Assembly (NCBI GenBank): GCA_012274445.1
Contig: JAAROD010000044.1
Coordinates: 186,001 to 250,000 of the forward strand
Origin: Sclerotiophoma versabilis
Lineage: Eukaryota; Ascomycota; Dothideomycetes; Pleosporales; Didymellaceae
Direction of reading: 5' to 3'
Length of the DNA: 64,000 bases
The position numbers and the translations under genes were made by a program. Shown in pieces: positions 41,258 through 53,336 of the stretch. The notes under the pieces were generated by a model. It saw only the letters and a list, made by a program, of their open reading frames with translations. It searched no databases and was not told where the DNA came from. Numbering within the stretch: position 1 is the stretch's first letter; each line of letters opens with the position of its first letter.

Positions 41258-42859
41258 TTAAGGCATACCACACTGTCCACCAACGACATCCAAAGCGCCC
41301 TCCACGGCTTCCTCGAGCGCCTCTACTCTTTGCCTGAGTACACGATTCTCCTCGCGCTCCTTGCTCAAACGCCCCCACACTGAAGCCTGCGAACCGCCTT
41401 CGCAGTTAGCGCAGCCCCAGCTTTGCACGCTTACTGAGCTGCCTTTGGGCTTGTCATATGTACCGCCGCGTTGCAAGCTTTGCACCTTCTTGTGCTTCGT
41501 TGGTGTGACGTCGGCTTCAATTTCGAGGATAGAGGATCGATCGGTGCCTGTCGGGCTGAGGCAGTTTCTTGAGAAGAGGCTTGCGGCGTCAGTTTCTGCA
41601 TCAGACTCAAAGCCGGAGTCGATGCTGAGCTCCGAATTCGAGACGCGGTTGCGACGGCGCGGTGAGTCCTGACAACTGCACTGAGGCTGGCTCCTGATGA
41701 GCGCAAGACTCCTCTTGCGCGCAGCTTCTTCCTCTTGTCGGGCGTGACGCTCAAATGCAAGGTCCTCCATAAGTGTCCGCATCTGCTCGTCCTGCTCGGT
41801 GGCGCGGGCTGCCATTGTCTCGAGCTGCATCTTCAAATGACGCGCTCTTGTCTCGGCTTCATCAAGCTCGTCGTCTTGCGCGCTTTGTTCTGATTGCGCA
41901 TCAACCAGTGCAGTCGACAGTTGGCGGTACGACTTCTGGTAACGAGACAGGAGTGCTTCGGCGTTCGTAAGGAGGTCGTTGAAGGACGATGGTGCAAGAG
42001 GGTCAGCGGGACCATGGGGGAATAGGGCTTGCGAGATGTTCAAGTTTAACAGCTCGTCGTCGGCATTGTGGTAGGCTGGCGCTGGGGTGGAAGAGGGCAC
42101 TGCAGCGTTCTTCTGCGTCGACAGTAGCCACGCAAACCTGCTGCTAGCAGGAGATTGGTACTGCGGCTTCTTTGGTGTCGCCATCTGCTCAGATTGAACT
42201 GGTGTCTCGGATGCTGCCCGGGTGTGTGTCGGCTTGCGGTTGAAGATGTTCATGGTGTTGTGCGCCTCTTCTTCTTCTCCTTCAGCTTCTGACTCGGAAT
42301 CGGATGAATAGTATTCCGAAGGTACTTCTGAGCCCGACTCTGACACTGTGTCGTCGTCCTGCTGCTGAATACCAAGCTTGATGGGCGCGGAAGATCCGTT
42401 GAACCAGCTCTTGGTCGAATCAATTGCGCTCCTCGAAGGTAGAAAGCTGGCCAACGACTTTGTTGGCGAATGCGACCGAATCGATGCTGCGGAAGTATGT
42501 TGCTGTAGTGTGGATGTTGCGCGGTTGAGGAAAGACTGGCTGTTGTTGAGGAACGTGCCTGTTAGAGTGCGCTGGTGGCTACTACGTCCCGGCCAGGGAT
42601 AGTCTTCAAGTGGGGAAGGCGAGTCGCTGTGTGGATCGTAGGCAGTTGGGTTTGAGGTCAAGACAGAAGGTGGTAGTTGGATGGGCGCAGAAATATCAAT
42701 GTTGTCGAACGTGTTCAACTCATCGTCGGCAGGCGGTGCCGTGAACTGTCTTAGTGGAGACGTTGGAGCTCTTAGTGCCCCCCGCGTAGGAAAGTGGGCT
42801 GCATGTGAGGCCTGAGGAGGATGTTGAAGCTCGAGCTCGGGAGAGGCTTGTTGAAACAT
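41258..42859 (-). CDS. Conserved fungal-type coiled-coil protein, function unknown
   Basis: Single exon, 533 aa, ATG at 42859. The N-terminal 280 residues are Pro/Ser-rich and disordered, with an acidic patch (EAEGEEEEAHN). Residues about 290-390 form a long helical coiled coil (AEALLSRYQKSYRQLSTALVDAQ through MRTLMEDLAFERHARQEEEAARKRS). A CSCQ...CANC pair of Cys-containing stretches and a second short coiled coil (EENRVLRQRVEALEEAVEG) end the protein. I recognise no enzyme domain. Coiled-coil and Ser-rich composition suggests a scaffold or cytoskeleton-linked role, but this is a guess. Confidence 0.75.
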   Translation of the reverse strand: MFQQASPELELQHPPQASHAAHFPTRGALRAPTSPLRQFTAPPADDELNTFDNIDISAPIQLPPSVLTSNPTAYDPHSDSPSPLEDYPWPGRSSHQRTLTGTFLNNSQSFLNRATSTLQQHTSAASIRSHSPTKSLASFLPSRSAIDSTKSWFNGSSAPIKLGIQQQDDDTVSESGSEVPSEYYSSDSESEAEGEEEEAHNTMNIFNRKPTHTRAASETPVQSEQMATPKKPQYQSPASSRFAWLLSTQKNAAVPSSTPAPAYHNADDELLNLNISQALFPHGPADPLAPSSFNDLLTNAEALLSRYQKSYRQLSTALVDAQSEQSAQDDELDEAETRARHLKMQLETMAARATEQDEQMRTLMEDLAFERHARQEEEAARKRSLALIRSQPQCSCQDSPRRRNRVSNSELSIDSGFESDAETDAASLFSRNCLSPTGTDRSSILEIEADVTPTKHKKVQSLQRGGTYDKPKGSSVSVQSWGCANCEGGSQASVWGRLSKEREENRVLRQRVEALEEAVEGALDVVGGQCGMP

Positions 42860-43513
42860 GTTTCTGTTTGATTAGGGGTCCACGGGTTTCCTCTTTCGAA
42901 CACCAGTTCCTCAGCCTGTCGGCGAGCGAACAGATGGAATGTCTTGTGAAACGCGGTGGTGTTGTTGGGAATGGGGTACCCCGGTCGACGGCCGCGCTAT
43001 CGATAGCGGGACCTGCAGAAGCGTAAGGGTAAACAGGCGGTCAAGGAGGGTACACAAGTTGGATAAAAGGAGGCCTGTGAGCAGTTGTGCAGTGAGTTGC
43101 TGGAGATGTATGGAGATCGAATTCGAGATTGGATGTTGCACGAGGAAAAAGGTGCCGTCGTGTCTCTGAAATTAACAACGTGGTTGGCAGAGGAGGCTGG
43201 CAACCAGGTTTTGAGAGGCTGGACCACTAGCAGCGTCATCGTCTTCACCGCAACATGCATCCCATCACTAAAAACCACCAATAGCCTCATCACCGATTCA
43301 GAATGAGGCGTCCGGCTCCAAAAAAACCTGCAGTAGTTCTCTGTAGGAGTTGCGCGCCGTCGTTGTGCATACAAAACAGCGACAACGCTAGTGCAACACT
43401 TGTTCGCCCCGTAGTCTGTGAGGCCGTCTAAACAAAGCTCACAGGTAACACAGGACCTCGACTCCAAGACACATAGACTTTGCAGTCGCTGATCTTCAGG
43501 CCGACGATCCTGC
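42860..43513. other. Intergenic region
   Basis: This 0.65 kb interval lies between the coiled-coil gene start and the 3' end of the methyltransferase-GFA gene. No supported gene. Confidence 0.5.
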
Positions 43514-44891
43514 TTATTTGCTTTGAATCAGGTGTGCGTCCTCTGATGTTCCCCACCGCTCAGCCCCATCCTCCGCCAGCATGAGCCAAGGCGCCTTCTC
43601 ACGCAGAAAGATGTGCTTCTTGACACTTGGTGGTTCACACTCCATGCTCTCCAAGTCCACAGAGCTCATTGTCAATGACACCTCGTCCTCGAGGAACGAA
43701 TAGACCATCGTAATGGGAGCGCCACACTTCGAGCAGAAGGACCGCTCTGCAAAGTCCGAGAGCTTCAGGATTTCGCGCGTGGAACTATCCGTGAAAGTCA
43801 GCGCGTTTTTCGGTACGCCAGTGAATGGAAGGTAGGCAGATCCAGACAACTGTTGACACGCGCGACAATGGCAGAAGACGATATCTCTAGGCCGTGCGGT
43901 AGACGTGTACTGAACACCACCGCATCTGCAGCCGCCTCTAAAGACGATACCATCGTCCACTACCTTGGAAACATATCTTGAGCCGTCAGCAGCTTTTATA
44001 TTGTCAGCACCTTCTTTCGGATGTCAAGCTGTAAGGCCGTGATGATGGAAACTCACATTTACGCGCTACTCCAAGAAACACTGAGTCGACTTCTTCAACC
44101 TTTCCATCAATGGCCAGCTTTTCCCACTCTTCTTTGTAAACCCCCTGCGCTTTTCTTCTGATGTCATTGTTTGCAAACGTTCTTGCAACGTCCTTTACGA
44201 TGACGTTCTCAACGAAGAAATCGTCCCATTGCTCCATATCGTATGATCGCCTTCCGTATCCAGCTTGGTTGTCTACAGTAACCACTTTCTCGACCTCAAG
44301 GCCAGCAGATTCGAGGACGTCCTTCAAAGTGGACTCTGACTTGCTCCAAGACCTGTTGTATGGGATCGGTAAATCTAAGCGTCGAGCGACTCTCTCAAGA
44401 ACTATACCAGCTACCAAGTTTCTGGGATGCGTGGCGTCAAGTGCAATGATGCCTCCAGGCTTCAGGAACTGTGACCAGTGCTCGATCGCAGCTTTTGGAT
44501 CTGGGAACAAGACAAGAGCAGAGGCAATAGTGATGACGTCGAACGTTTTGTCCTTTAGAACCTCCACCTCTTCCAGATGTAACACATCTGCTTCTAAGAA
44601 GGTAATGTTCGAGTACTTGTCATCAGCCTTCCTCTGCTTGAACTTGGCAACATCAAGCATCGATGGAGTGACGTCGATACCAACTACATGTCCGGTTGGT
44701 CCGACAGCGTCTGATTCGAGGAAGGTAAGAAGTCCAGTTCCACATGCGAGATCCAATACCTGCTGCCCAGGCTCGATGTTGATGTGTTTAACGAAACGAC
44801 TGGTAAAGTCGTCATGCCAAGTACCGTCATAATGCACAGCTCTGGACGCATAGAACTTGATGGCGCCGTCCGCTTGTCGTTTGCTAGCCAT
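43514..44891 (-). CDS. SAM methyltransferase fused to a GFA zinc domain
   Basis: Exon 1 is 44891-44057 (ATG at 44891) and encodes a class I methyltransferase: QVLDLACGTGLLTF (motif I), VGIDVTPSML, FDVITIASALVLF and FLKPGGIIALD. A GTGAGT donor at 44056 leads, through a GCTGAC branch site, to an AAAAG acceptor at 43993. Exon 2, 43992-43514, then encodes a glutathione-dependent formaldehyde-activating (GFA/CENP-V) zinc domain: GGCRCGG, FCHCRACQQLSG and FCSKCGAPI. The join is in phase and gives about 437 aa. The GFA part has no in-frame ATG before its zinc motifs, so it cannot be a separate gene with a normal start. Without splicing, exon 1 runs to a stop at 44004 (295 aa). The substrate is unknown. 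An alternative acceptor at 44011 also keeps phase. Confidence 0.72.
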
Positions 44892-46292
44892 GATGAATGC
44901 TGATTTGGTGTCTTGATGACGTTTGATGGTGATGCTTCGGATTGAGCTGAATGTGGAGACGGCCCGACTGGGTCGAGTGAGTGTATTTCAACTGTACGCT
45001 CGTGCTTCTTCCGAAGTTCAACCGCAATCCGTGAGGTGAGCTTCTATATCCTTAATAGCGTAGGTAGACCTTCAAGTTTGTAAGATCTTCAGTCGTATAT
45101 GGCTGAGGGGTGCCGAATTACTAAGTTCAGACTAATGCCCGTATTGGTAAGCGCGACTGACTAATTCGTTTCCTGGCCTTCGCCACATGCTGTAAGATGT
45201 CCTACCTCTGAGATGCAATAGCTGCAGATTTCACGTCTGAACCTCAAACCTAGAGGATGTCTGGAGTAAACCTAGCCGTATTACAGGACATGTGAAATTA
45301 CCTATGTTCTCCAGCATATTTGCCAGTTCATTAAAGGCCTGTAGGTGTTGGTTGACTGCCTTCAATAAACTCGAAGTGTGCCTGCTTGGACCCCATTTCT
45401 TCGTCAACTTGAGAACCTACTTCCTTTCCGCATTTTTGGGAGTAATCGAAGTTAGCGCAGAGACACAGAACATATTTGAACCGCCATGAAGGCGGCTTCC
45501 AATATCTCTTTGCCTCATTTCCCTGCGTGGCACACCATATATGCGCTCTCAAACTAAAGTCAGCATACCTCTGTGCTCATTTAAACAATCGACACAGAAA
45601 AAACTCTTGAATACCATTGCAAAATCATAAGCTGACGCAAGTGCTCTGCTTTTTGATCTGATTGTACTGCAATCATTGATACGATTCTACAGGGATAGGC
45701 GCACTGCTAATCTCCATTACTATGGACTTCAACACACGCAGTGCTCGACACAACGAACATTCGAACGACTTGTACCACCGTCGTAATATTCCCGATCGAG
45801 ACAGCAGTCCTTTCAGTTCAAAGCGGTTGGTAGACAGGCTAAAGTCAACGACTTGAGACGGCGGCTCTACACCACCCCGCACCCCAATACCTAGCAATAT
45901 CGGACTTATCCACATTTATTCTGAAACATGAAGGAACTTTTTGCTTCACGATTGCTTCTCTGCCAAGAACATTAGAGTATGTACCCATTTCCACCACGGC
46001 TGAAGGGAGGGAGAGAACCAAACACGTTCTTCCAGGAACCATTTAGGCATCAAATCACTATGCTTCCCAATCTCGGACGCCCATGTTGCCCGTTATGTTT
46101 AACTACAGCTGATCGCACAACACATCAGCAGTCATTAAGTCACATGTAAAGTTTGCAAAAAGTATATTGTGGCAATAAGCACTTCTACCGCGGGTCTTAA
46201 GATACTATAAAACAACTCCATATAAAGATGAGACAGTCTTCCTGTGCTGATCACCACCTACCAGAAACAAGCAAGTAAGCGCATTTATCGAT
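44892..46292. other. Divergent intergenic region
   Basis: This 1.4 kb interval lies between the starts of the methyltransferase-GFA gene (-) and the glucuronoyl esterase gene (+). It contains a TATA candidate near the esterase. No gene is supported. Confidence 0.5.
46206..46212 (+). promoter_or_regulatory. Candidate TATA box of glucuronoyl esterase gene
   Basis: TATAAAA lies about 81 bp before the ATG at 46293, in the expected range and orientation for an inducible secreted-enzyme gene. No transcript start is known. Confidence 0.5.
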
Positions 46293-47465
46293 ATGAAGCT
46301 CTCCTTTGTTGTCCCGCTTCTTTCTGCAACGGCCCTTGCAGGACCTGTGATTGAAGAGCGCCAGGCAACTTGCAACGTCCCGACAACATTCCCAACAACC
46401 GCAAACACAAAGCTACCCAATCCTTTTAAGTTCTTCGACGGCAGGAGTGTCACAACTAAAGCCGACTTCCAGTGCAAGAACCAAGAAGTCAGTGCCGCAT
46501 TGCAGGCTCAAGAGCTCGGCGTTTTCCCCCCTAAACCATCAAGCGTTACTGCTTCGCTTTCTGGGAACAGCCTTTCCATCACTGCCTCTGAAGCCGGCAA
46601 GTCGATCACCTTCAGTGTCTCGGTCCAGAAGCCCAGTGGCTCAGGACCGTTCCCTGCTATCATCGCGTACGGTGCCGCCAGCATTCCTATCCCCAATGGC
46701 GTGGCAACCATCGTCTTCAACAACGACGACATTGCTGCACAGCAGGGCCAGAATAGTCGCGGTCAAGGCAAGTTCTACAATCTGTACGGTTCGGGTCATA
46801 GCGCTGGCGCTCTCACTGCTTGGGCATGGGGCGTGGATCGCATTATCGATGCTCTCGAAATCACACCCAACGCTGGAATCGATACCAAGCGCGTTGGGGT
46901 GACTGGCTGCTCACGCAACGGCAAAGGTGCTTTTGTCGCCGCAGCTCTCGTCAAGCGTATTGCACTTGGTCTTCCACAGGAATCTGGTGCTGGCGGCGCT
47001 GCGTGCTGGCGCGTCTCTGACTCGGAAAAAGCGAAGGGCAAGAACATTCAGACTGCTTCTCAGATTGTCGGAGAGAACGTCTGGTTCAGTCCTAGGTTCA
47101 ACGCATTCAGCACGAAGGCAAATACGCTCGCTTTCGACCATCATCAACTCGCCGGCATGGTCGCTCCTCGCGGTCTGCTCGTCATCGAGAACGAGATTGA
47201 CTGGCTCGGTCCCGTGTCCACAACTGCTTGCATGAAGGCCGGTCGCCTTATCTATAAGGCACTGGGTGTCCCTGAGAATATGGGTCTCACAGGATCTGGT
47301 AGTCACAATCACTGCTCGTTTCCCTCGAACCAACAAGCTGATCTTACTGCCTTCATCGGCAAATTTCTTTTGAACCAAAACACCAACACGGCGAACATCG
47401 AGAAGGGCCCTGGTGGTGCAGATGTTGGGGCGTACATCGACTGGACAACGCCTACACTCGCTTAG
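46293..47465 (+). CDS. Secreted 4-O-methyl-glucuronoyl methylesterase (CE15)
   Basis: Single exon, 390 aa. A signal peptide (KLSFVVPLLSATALA) is followed by a short propeptide ending in EERQ. The CE15 signature VTGCSRNGKGA carries the nucleophile Ser207, LPQESG the catalytic Glu230 and SHNHCSFP the catalytic His340. Cys residues in CNVP, CKNQ, GCSR, CWR, TACM and HCSF suit the family's disulfides. These extracellular enzymes cleave ester bonds between lignin alcohols and glucuronic acid on xylan, loosening plant cell walls. No CBM1 cellulose-binding module is attached. The gene suggests a plant-associated or saprotrophic lifestyle. Confidence 0.96.
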   Translation: MKLSFVVPLLSATALAGPVIEERQATCNVPTTFPTTANTKLPNPFKFFDGRSVTTKADFQCKNQEVSAALQAQELGVFPPKPSSVTASLSGNSLSITASEAGKSITFSVSVQKPSGSGPFPAIIAYGAASIPIPNGVATIVFNNDDIAAQQGQNSRGQGKFYNLYGSGHSAGALTAWAWGVDRIIDALEITPNAGIDTKRVGVTGCSRNGKGAFVAAALVKRIALGLPQESGAGGAACWRVSDSEKAKGKNIQTASQIVGENVWFSPRFNAFSTKANTLAFDHHQLAGMVAPRGLLVIENEIDWLGPVSTTACMKAGRLIYKALGVPENMGLTGSGSHNHCSFPSNQQADLTAFIGKFLLNQNTNTANIEKGPGGADVGAYIDWTTPTLA

Positions 47466-48528
47466 ACCCCCGTTGCTGGCATGTGCAGCAGGAAAGGATT
47501 AGAGGGATTCGCTCGCTTTTGTAGATACGGCAATGCGTCAAATGGCATCCAAGTAACAACGTCAGAAATTGCATGCCTCAGTTCAAGTTGCTCAGAGCGT
47601 AATCGCGTCCCGCAATGCGGGTGACCAGAATGAATGAAGAAACTCCCCTACCTTCCCTCAACACCATCATCGTGATGACGTATGAAGCCGATAAATCATC
47701 AATGTAGCCGTGTGTACCATTTCAGGGGGCCTTTTAGGCATACATCTTGTTGGAGAGGCGTTCTCGAAACGTGCTCAGACACGCAGAAAGTAAGTTTGAT
47801 GTTCGTAAGGTCGTCGTCGGACGTGGAGGGGTCACGGTCGCAATGGCACTCCACTGGTTCGCCAATCCGAATCTCCGCCGCCGTTGGTCCAAACGTTCGA
47901 CCGCATACACGTCAGGCGTCGCTCAAGTCGACGAGACCTACGCATAGATGTCGTTCACGGTGAATAGGTGTGAATAATTGAGGAAGATAACAGATGACGC
48001 CTGCACCAATCAAACGCCGCTTTCAAATCACATGACTGTGCGCTAGCCCGTAGTGGGGACTCTTGAACTCGCTCTGCCGCGCCTCGATGAACGTCCACCC
48101 TACCGCCGACCAAGCCCAACATCACCGAAGCGTCGTTCCCCATCCTTTTTTGCGCGCGCAACACGTTGTTTATAACGCGTGTAGCGCAACGACCGACCTT
48201 TTGCGCGCGCCTGCGCCTCCTCCCCCACCCACACGCACTTTGCCAGCCAGCCTCCGTTACTGCCATCGACCGCGACACTCGCGCGCGCGCACCTCCGGCG
48301 GAGGGCCATCAGCCTCATTCACCACGCGGCACGCACCACCACGTCGCAGCACGATAATGTCATAGCAGCCCGCTGCATGCACATTTCACCAACCCATCCT
48401 GTCCTTTCTCTGTATTGCGCGCGTTTTGAGCAATCGCCCCACGGCTGATTGATCGCGTTCGACGCCTGTGGAGGTCGATACTAGCAGCACTTTGCGCAAG
48501 ACTGCGCATATAAGTCACCACTACAACC
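47466..48528. other. Intergenic region
   Basis: This 1.06 kb lies between the esterase 3' end and the Sth1-like gene. The 48.1-48.4 kb part is C-rich and GC-rich, typical of a housekeeping promoter with 5'UTR. No gene is supported. Confidence 0.5.
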
Positions 48529-51500
48529 ATGGCGTCAGTCCAGGCGACACCAGATATGTCTGGCCAGGCCCAAGGCCAAGGTCAAGGTCAGCTGCCTGCT
48601 AACCTGACCAAAGAGCAAGTCGCGCAGATCTTTCAGGTACATTCATCCTATTATACACATACATGCGCTCCGTGCCGTTGCCATTGTGAACCACAGTAGC
48701 TGACTCGCCCACAGCGTTACCAACAGATGAAGGCGGCAGGTGTCCCTGACACCAATCCCGACCTCATCAAGGCCCGCAACCTCCTCGCTATGGTCCAGAA
48801 GCGCAACCAGTACATGCAGCAGCAGCAACAGATGATGAAGCAGCAACACCAGCGACAACAGAGCCTCTCCGAGCAGCAGCAGAATGGGCAGCAGAATGGT
48901 GCCGCCGCGGCTATGAACGGAGCAAAGCTGGCCGATGGCTCGTCCGCTATACCCTCCACAAGCGGTCCCTCTACGGGCGCGCAACCTGCTGTTGCTGGTG
49001 GGCACGCCTCTGGGGATGGTCAGACTCCCACCTCAGCTACAAGCGGTGGCCAGGGTGGCTTCACAAAGGAGCAGCTCTTCATGCTCCGTAACCAGATCTC
49101 GGCCTTCAAGCACCTCTCCAAGGGTCTTCCTTTACCCGCTAACATGCAGCAACTGTTTAGCAATCAACAGGCGAAGAAGCCTCAGAGCACATCTGATGCC
49201 GTCGCTGCCGCTTCCCAAGTTCTGGATAACGCTACACGCGCAGTGAGCGCTTCAGTCGCACCAAGTGGAGCAGTTCAAGAACCCAGGAACCTGCCCCGTC
49301 TGCCCGACACTTTCATCGAGCCCTGGAAGAGTGAAGCTTTCCACGATGTCAACTACATCTCACATACCCAACGCAAAAATCGACCGTATCTTCCCTCCAT
49401 CATGCCTCAGGGCGTTGATATCGATGCCGTACAACAGGGCATGCAAGAGCTGCGCAAGGAGCGCGAGATTATCTTGTATAATCGGATCACCGCACGCAAG
49501 GCTGAGCTGGAGAAGTTTAACGCCAACATTGGCTCTTGGGATACAAGCAAGACCGACACACCGGAGGATGACGGCAAAGTTAAGTTGGCACTCGTCATCG
49601 AGCAGAAGAAGCTCAATCTGTTGGAGAAGCAGCGCAAGCTGCGGAGAGAGATTGCCCAACAGATGATTCACGCCGACAACCTGGCCATGACTGCCAACCG
49701 GACAGTCTACCGTAGGCTTAAGAAGCAGTCGATGCGCGAAGCTCGTCTCACTGAGAAGCTTGAGAAGCAACAACGCGATGCTCGGGAGACAAAGGAGAAG
49801 AAGAAACATCACGAGTTCATCGACGCGATCAGGAAGCACCGTACAGAGCTGAACGAAGCCAGCATGGCTCAACGACAACGTCTGCAGAAGCTTGGCCGCA
49901 TTATGATCACTACTCACCAGAACATCGAGAAGGAAGAGCAGAAGCGTATCGAGCGCACCGCCAAGCAGCGTCTGCAGGCTCTGAAGGCCAACGACGAAGA
50001 GACCTACCTCAAGCTGCTGGGACAGGCCAAGGATACACGTATCTCCCACCTGTTGAAGCAGACCGACGGTTTCCTGAAACAGCTTGCTGCCAGTGTCAAA
50101 GCACAACAGCGAAACCATTCGGATCGTTACAAGCTCGACAATGCCGAAGAAGCCTCTTCGGATGAGTCATCGGCCAACGACACGGACGACGAGGCGCAAC
50201 CAGGAAAGAAGCGCACCGACTACTACGAGATCGCCCATCGTATCAAGGAGACTGTCACTGAACAGGCATCCTGCTTGGTGGGTGGTACATTGAAGGAGTA
50301 CCAGATCAAGGGTCTGCAATGGATGATATCGCTGTACAACAACAACCTGAACGGTATTCTCGCCGACGAAATGGGTCTCGGAAAGACCATCCAGACCATT
50401 AGTCTGATCACATACCTCATCGAGAAGAAGCAACAACCCGGACCCTTCTTGGTCATCGTTCCGCTAAGTACACTCACGAACTGGACCAGCGAGTTTGAGA
50501 AATGGGCACCCAGCGTCACGAAGATCGTGTACAAAGGACCGCCGAGCCAGCGGAAACAGTTCCAGCAGCAGATTCGTTGGGGCCAGTTCCAGGTCTTGCT
50601 CACCACTTATGAGTTTATCATCAAGGACCGCCCGATTCTGAGTAAGATCAAATGGATACACATGATTGTCGACGAGGGTCATCGTATGAAGAACGCCAAC
50701 TCAAAATTGAGCAGCACCATCACGCAGTACTACACCACACGCTTCCGCCTCATTCTTACCGGTACACCGCTCCAGAACAACCTGACTGAGCTGTGGGCTA
50801 TGCTTAACTTTGTCCTTCCAACCATTTTCAAGTCCGCGACATCTTTCGATGAATGGTTCAACACTCCATTCGCCAACACCGGTGGTCAAGACAAGATGGA
50901 GCTGACTGAAGAGGAGCAGTTGCTCGTCATTCGTCGTCTCCACAAGGTGCTTCGACCTTTCCTTCTGCGACGTCTCAAGAAAGATGTCGAGAAAGATCTA
51001 CCCGACAAGACTGAGCGCGTCATCAAGTGCAACTTCTCCACTTTGCAAGCCAAGCTGTACAAGCAGCTCGTCACACACAACAAGCTCATGGTCAGCGATG
51101 GAAAGGGTGGCAAGACTGGTATGCGTGGCCTGAGCAACATGCTTATGCAACTGCGAAAGCTTTGTAACCATCCCTTCGTTTTCGAAGAAGTCGAAGATCA
51201 AATGAATCCCACGCGAGGCACGAACGATCTTTTGTGGCGTGCATCTGGTAAATTTGAGCTTCTGGATCGCATTCTGCCCAAGTTCCAGGCCACAGGTCAT
51301 CGTGTTCTGATGTTCTTCCAAATGACACAGATCATGAACATCATGGAGGACTACCTGCGGTTACGAGGCATGCAGTACATGCGTTTGGATGGTGCTACCA
51401 AAGCCGACGACCGTTCGGATCTGCTCAAAGCTTTCAACGCTCCCAACTCGCCTTACTTTTGTTTCCTACTGTCTACCCGTGCCGGTGGTCTTGGACTCAA

Positions 51501-52791
51501 TCTGCAAACTGCTGACACAGTCATTATTTACGACTCCGACTGGAATCCTCATCAGGATTTGCAGGCCCAGGATCGTGCTCATCGTATTGGTCAAAAGAAC
51601 GAGGTCCGCATTCTACGTCTCATCACATCCAACTCCGTTGAAGAAAAGATCCTCGAACGTGCCAATTACAAGCTTGATATGGATGGCAAGGTCATTCAAG
51701 CTGGTAAGTTCGATAACAAGTCGACGAACGAGGAGCGTGACGCCATGTTGCGAGTCATGTTGGAGTCTGCTGAAGCCGCCGAAAGTCTTGAACAAGAAGA
51801 GATGGATGACGACGACCTTAATTTGATTATGATGCGAAATGAGAATGAGTTCAAGCTCTTCCAGGAAATGGACAAGCAGCGTATCGCAAATGATCCGTAC
51901 GGCCCGGGCAAGCCGCTGCCACGTCTCATTGGTGAGAGCGAACTTCCCGACATCTACCTCAATGAAGAGGCGCCTGTCGTTGAAGAGGTTGCAGACACAC
52001 CTGTTGGCCGTGGTGCTCGTGAGCGCACACGGGTCAAGTATGACGATGGTCTTACTGAAGAACAGTGGCTTGAGGCTGTTGACAACGACGAAGACACTAT
52101 CGAAGCTGCAATCGCGCGCAAAGAAGCTAGAGTGGCTAAGCGTGGTCGCAAGTCTGGTCTGAGGGAAGAATCGCCAGCACTGTCACGAGAAAGCTCAGAA
52201 GAGCCGCAGCCAAAGAAGCGCGGCAGGAAGCCAAAGCAGCCTGAGAAGCGCAAGGCTGATGAAGCTTCCCTGGACGGAGACGTTGCACCCCGCAAGCGCG
52301 GTCGGCCAGGGCCAGCCAAGGATACATTGCAACCACAGCAGCGAGCCTCGTTGCAAAAGATAGTCAACGCCGTGTACGAAGCGCTTAACGATCTCGAGGA
52401 AGAGTCTACGGAAGAGAGCATTCCGAACCGCGGTATCATCGATCCCTTTATCGAGCTGCCAGACAAGTGGGACTACCCAGATTACTACCAGTTGATCAAG
52501 AACCCGATTTGCATGAACCAGGTCAAGAAGAAGATCAACAAGAAGGAGTATCAGTCGCTTAAGGCGTTCCGGCAGGACATCGGGCTGCTCTGCAGCAATT
52601 GCCGTCTGTACAACGAGGACAGCAGTCTACTGTACCAGGACGCTAACCTGATTGAGCAGACGGCGGTGGACAAGCTGAGGGAGGCTACGCAGGAATACCC
52701 GGAGTGGCAGGACTTTGACGATGCAGCGAGTGGGACAGGAGGGCTGAGCACAGGGGTGACGAGTGCTGTCGGTACTCCACGAGCGGTTTAG
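48529..52791 (+). CDS. STH1: SWI/SNF-RSC family chromatin remodelling ATPase (Sth1/Snf2-like)
   Basis: Exons 48529-48636 and 48715-52791 (intron GTACAT..CACAG, 78 nt) give 1394 aa. The order of domains is clear. A QLQ-like N-terminus is split by the intron (LTKEQVAQIFQ/RYQQMKAAG). It is followed by a Gln-rich tract (about residues 70-100), an HSA-type basic helix (RITARKAELEKF), and the Snf2 ATPase with ADEMGLGKTIQTI, the VDEGHRMKN box, LILTGTPLQN and STRAGGLGLNLQTAD. A SnAC-like segment, AT-hook-like RGRKPKQP/RKRGRPGPAK and a C-terminal bromodomain (DYPDYYQLIKNPICMNQVKKKI) complete it. The nuclear ATPase moves nucleosomes in RSC or SWI/SNF. Choosing Sth1 over Snf2 is uncertain because most filamentous fungi have one or few such genes. 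Confidence 0.94.
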
Positions 52792-53336
52792 GTGTAAGTG
52801 AGTCAACTAGTCTGCTGTTTTACTTTCCCTTGAGACTAACGAAAGTAGGCGAAGAGGAAAAGTAGAAATGCATACACGATGGGAGAGTTCTGGTGAGGAG
52901 TAGATTTTCCTTCTCGACATGTCTTTTTGCAGGCTGTATAATTGAAAGAGATTGGAGGCGGGCTCATGGCAGACTCGTCTTTGGCGCACTACACTGGCAT
53001 AGCTCCACTGATCGGACGCTTGAGGGTGCACTGGTGTCATGATTGAGATCATGATGGAGAGGTGGCATGAATCAAGTTTTTGACAGGGAACGGAGTTGGG
53101 AGGGGCTTGCATAGCTAGTAGACCCGACAGATCATTGCCATGCACATGTATTGATTCACACGATGCACTCGGGTGCGTCCCTTGCATGACTACAATCGGT
53201 GGTGTTGTTGCCTGCCCTTGTGTTTTCGACATGGGTTGGTCCATCTAGTATTTTCATGGTTGGTCCATCTTGTATTTCATGGCTGGTCCATCTTGTATTT
53301 TCATGGTTGGTCCGTGTTATATCTAACATGCTTCCT
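52792..53336. other. Convergent intergenic region with minisatellite
   Basis: This 545 bp between the 3' ends of the Sth1-like gene (+) and HIS6 (-) holds a short tandem array near the HIS6 side and presumably both terminators. Confidence 0.55.
53231..53327. repeat. Tandem minisatellite, about 24-bp unit x4
   Basis: Four head-to-tail units start at 53231, 53256, 53279 and 53303 and share the core TGGTCCATCTTGTATTTTC. Unit lengths are 25, 23, 24 and 25 bp, and the last copy is diverged. There are no spacers, so this is not a CRISPR array. It lies just beyond the HIS6 stop codon. Confidence 0.88.

Noticed and set aside
43514..43960. GFA-domain open frame as a separate gene
   Set aside because: It has no ATG before the zinc motifs (the apparent first codon is GTG) and is preceded by an in-phase splice acceptor, so it is treated as exon 2 of the methyltransferase gene.
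53231..53327. Possible CRISPR-like array
   Set aside because: Units are directly adjacent with no unique spacers, in a eukaryotic genome. It is a minisatellite.
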